NCBI GenBank assembly: GCA_023666425.1
Contig: JAMPCA010000002.1
Location: 1-64,000 of the forward strand
Length of the DNA stretch: 64,000 nt
Source of the DNA: Muribaculaceae bacterium
Lineage (GTDB): Bacteria; Bacillota; Clostridia; Lachnospirales; Lachnospiraceae
Direction of reading: 5' to 3'
The notes under the pieces were generated by a model. It was not told the origin of the DNA. It ran no database searches and saw nothing but the letters and a program-made list of their open reading frames with translations. The position numbers and the translations under genes were made by a program. Below are positions 62,247-64,000 of the stretch, piece after piece (position 1 is the first letter of the stretch; every line of letters begins with the position of its first letter).

Positions 62247-62290
62247 AAAAAATAACCATATACATTCCTTGATAAATGTATATGATTATT
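62247..62290 (-). terminator. terminator hairpin abutting the dacF start codon
   Basis: On the minus strand, AATAATCATATACATT (62290-62275) pairs over 16 positions (one G-U) with AATGTATATGGTTATT (62266-62251), followed by T residues that run directly into the dacF ATG at 62246. The only good Shine-Dalgarno for dacF (AAGGA) lies in the hairpin loop. It may end scpAB transcription and also control dacF translation. Confidence 0.75.
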
Positions 62291-62312
62291 TAAAAAAATT
62301 CAGAACTGTTCG

Positions 62313-62882
62313 TCACACCTCCAGCGCGACCTTCATCTCCTCCTCGGCCTCCTGCTTAAACTCCTCGAGCTGCACCGGGCTCAGCACCGGAAGCTCCTCC
62401 AGATCATGCACGCCAAAGCTGCGCAGAAACTCCTCCGTCGTACCGAAAAGAAGCGGCCTTCCCGGCGCGTCCAGCCGTCCCAGCTCACACACCAGATTGT
62501 ATTCCACCAGCTTGCTCACCGCATGATCCGAGGACACCCCGCGGATCTTCTCAATCTCCTGCTTTGTGACCGGCTGTTTGTAAGCAATGATAGATAAAGT
62601 CTCGAGAAGCACATCGGTAAGCACCCGGCGCTTGGGCTGTTTGGCAATGCGTATCAGATACTCATACATCTCCGTGCGGGTACACATCTGGTAGGCGCCG
62701 TCCAGCTCCATAATGGCAACGCCGCGCCCTGCCCGGTTCCACTCCTCCATCATCTCCTCGATGATTCCCCGGGTCTGATTCTTATCCAGTTCAATGACAT
62801 TGGCAATTTTTTCGAGCTCCACCGACTCTCCCATGGTAAAAAGAATCGCCTCGATAATCGCCTTATAATTTTTTTCTTCCAT
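62313..62882 (-). CDS. scpB: segregation and condensation protein ScpB
   Basis: ScpB, with ScpA, bridges the SMC ATPase in chromosome condensation. The 189-residue protein has two winged helices: KAIIEAILFTMGESVELEKI and QPVTKQEIEKIRGVSSDHAV are typical. It starts 2 bp after scpA. Confidence 0.95.
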   Translation of the reverse strand: MEEKNYKAIIEAILFTMGESVELEKIANVIELDKNQTRGIIEEMMEEWNRAGRGVAIMELDGAYQMCTRTEMYEYLIRIAKQPKRRVLTDVLLETLSIIAYKQPVTKQEIEKIRGVSSDHAVSKLVEYNLVCELGRLDAPGRPLLFGTTEEFLRSFGVHDLEELPVLSPVQLEEFKQEAEEEMKVALEV

Positions 62883-62884
62883 AC

Positions 62885-63634
62885 TTATGCGGCTATCCTT
62901 GAATCAATCTCAATATCGTCAAAGATGTGCTCCTGCGAAATAAAAAGCTTGCCCATCTTCATAAGCTCCAAAATCGCGAGAAATGTCACAATAATTTCCA
63001 CCTTGCCGGACTGCTCTTCCAAAAGACTCCGGAAGCTGAAATGCTCATGCTCTGTGGCGTAGCACTCCAGCTCCGCCATCTTGTCCTCCAGCGACACCTC
63101 CTCCTTCTCGATCCTGCCAAACTTCGAACGGAGGGGATCAATCTTGTCCTTCTGCTTCTTCATAATGCTCTTAAATATATAATTGAGCTTCGCCAGCGTC
63201 ACATCCGAGACCAGCTCCTCGATATTGACCGGCTCCTCGTATGCCAGAACCTCCTCCGGGATCGTCGGCTCCTTGAACATGACGCGCTGGGCGTCAATCT
63301 GACGGTCCTTGAGCTCATAGGCCATACACTTATACATCTTGTACTCCAAAAGCTGTTGTACCAGCTCCGCTCTCGGATCCTCTTCCTCTTCCCCGGATTC
63401 AGGATTGGAGGGAAGCAGCATCCTGGACTTAATGTCGATCAGAGTGGCCGCCATCACCAGAAACTCGCTGAGCACATCTAAGTCCTGCCGCTTCATTTCT
63501 GCAATGTACTCCATGTACTGGGCGGTAATCTCCACAATGGGGATATCGTATATATTCACCTTGTTTTTGTCCAGAAGGTGCAAAAGCAGATCCAACGGCC
63601 CTTCGAACACCTGAAGCTTTACACTCAATTCCAT
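62885..63634 (-). CDS. scpA: segregation and condensation protein ScpA
   Basis: The 249-residue kleisin of the bacterial SMC complex starts MELSVKLQVFEGPLDLLLHL (AAGGAG 7 bases upstream), with DLDVLSEFLVMAATLIDIKS and the C-terminal winged helix EIIVTFLAILELMKMGKLFI. A longer frame upstream lacks any ribosome site and is not used. It is the first gene of this scpA-scpB-dacF run. Confidence 0.96.
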   Translation of the reverse strand: MELSVKLQVFEGPLDLLLHLLDKNKVNIYDIPIVEITAQYMEYIAEMKRQDLDVLSEFLVMAATLIDIKSRMLLPSNPESGEEEEDPRAELVQQLLEYKMYKCMAYELKDRQIDAQRVMFKEPTIPEEVLAYEEPVNIEELVSDVTLAKLNYIFKSIMKKQKDKIDPLRSKFGRIEKEEVSLEDKMAELECYATEHEHFSFRSLLEEQSGKVEIIVTFLAILELMKMGKLFISQEHIFDDIEIDSRIAA

Positions 63635-63732
63635 AGCCTGCTCCTTCATATACCGGCATTTCCTACACACTTTCTGTATCATAACATGATATAGTGGGAA
63701 ATGCAAGCACAAATAACAAGATTTAGTGTTTC

Positions 63733-64000
63733 TTAGAGTAAAGGCGCCAGAAGGTTCAGTACGCCGAAGAACTGGCGCATAATAAAAAGACGTTTCCCGG
63801 CCTCCTCCGCCGTCACCTCCCGGCTCACCTCCATGGCGGCAAGAATATCGGCCTTTACCTGCGGCACCGCACTTGTCCGGTACATAAAAACACCGCATTC
63901 AAAGTGCAGGCAGAGACTCCGGTAATCCAGGTTAATGGTTCCGACAACCGCATACAGATCGTCCACTACAAAACATTTGGAGTGCAGAAAGCCCGGTGTA
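63733..64000 (-). CDS. cls: cardiolipin synthase, C-terminal part (cut by window edge)
   Basis: The visible 88 residues end a phospholipase-D family cardiolipin synthase. The second HKD motif is present: HSKCFVVDD with GTINLDYRS, then ECGVFMYRTS, and the C-terminus ends NLLAPLL. Cardiolipin synthases condense phosphatidylglycerol at the membrane. The gene begins beyond base 64000. It is separated from scpA by 98 bp. Confidence 0.9.
   Translation of the reverse strand, partial: TPGFLHSKCFVVDDLYAVVGTINLDYRSLCLHFECGVFMYRTSAVPQVKADILAAMEVSREVTAEEAGKRLFIMRQFFGVLNLLAPLL

Noticed and set aside
63635-63898. 88-residue N-terminal extension of ScpA
   Set aside because: The extension is Gly/Arg/Cys-rich and lies opposite the end of cls; AAGGAG before 63634 and the conserved ELSVKLQVFEGPLDLLL start define ScpA.

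Overview
The window looks like chromosome of a Gram-positive, anaerobic, spore-forming Clostridia member, most likely a Lachnospiraceae relative. I infer this from gene content and order: yqfC-yqfD-phoH-(pgpH-like)-ybeY, mreBCD-pbp2-minD-minE-rodA-mgsA, sepF-ylmH-lspA-rluD, a SpoIIIE/FtsK translocase, a SpoVB-type flippase, Rex, and formate-THF ligase next to folD. The genus cannot be told from sequence alone. Nearly all genes from 1.6 to 57.7 kb lie on the minus strand in tightly packed, often overlapping operons, so transcription runs from right to left.

Left edge (1-1.55 kb, plus strand): an A+T-rich accessory patch. It holds two, probably three, tandem small coiled-coil/membrane proteins that share an almost identical junction and N-terminus, a 340-bp intergenic stretch full of inverted repeats, and a Nudix hydrolase. 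This is the least explained part of the window. 1.6-7.3 kb (minus): a cytidylate-kinase-like protein, then rluD, lspA, ylmH, sepF, yggS and an HlyD-like membrane protein, a cell-division and envelope operon. 7.4-8.1 kb: a plus-strand DUF378 protein and a small P-loop protein with its own promoter. 8.2-17.0 kb: rod-shape and division cluster (mreB, mreC, mreD, pbp2, minD, minE, rodA, mgsA, D-Ala-D-Ala carboxypeptidase). MinC is missing and MinD and MinE look altered. 17.0-24.7 kb: radC, an aluminium-resistance/methionine-gamma-lyase-like PLP enzyme, miaA, mutL and mutS. 24.7-28.0 kb: two FAD-dependent oxidoreductases and a small BofC-like protein. 28.0-35.6 kb: spoVB-like flippase, DUF3048 lipoprotein, ybeY, a degenerate PgpH-like protein, phoH, yqfD, yqfC, rlmH. 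35.7 kb: xpt (plus). 36.3-43.4 kb: a two-receiver response regulator, a zinc-ribbon/TPR membrane protein, folD, fhs and ftsK/spoIIIE. 43.5-53.2 kb: tepA, glgA, yebC, a CorC-like CBS protein, mazF without a visible antitoxin, alr, nnr, a coiled-coil protein, rex and icd.

53.4-54.6 kb holds small genes of unknown function; two of them have sigma-K-like promoters, suggesting late sporulation expression. 54.5-57.7 kb: an EF-G paralogue with an atypical G4 motif, followed by a membrane-anchored protein of unknown function. 57.8-59.3 kb (plus): tRNA-Val and tRNA-Ala, then prephenate dehydrogenase. 59.3-64 kb (minus): XRE-AbrB fusion regulator, acyltransferase, dacF-type carboxypeptidase, scpB, scpA, and the C-terminal end of a cardiolipin synthase cut by the window edge.

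No CRISPR array, rRNA, insertion sequence or prophage was found. The most unusual observations are the modular small-protein array at the left edge, the stripped-down Min system, the HD-less PgpH relative, the scpB terminator that runs straight into the dacF start codon, a 27-bp repeat inside mutL, and the EF-G paralogue.
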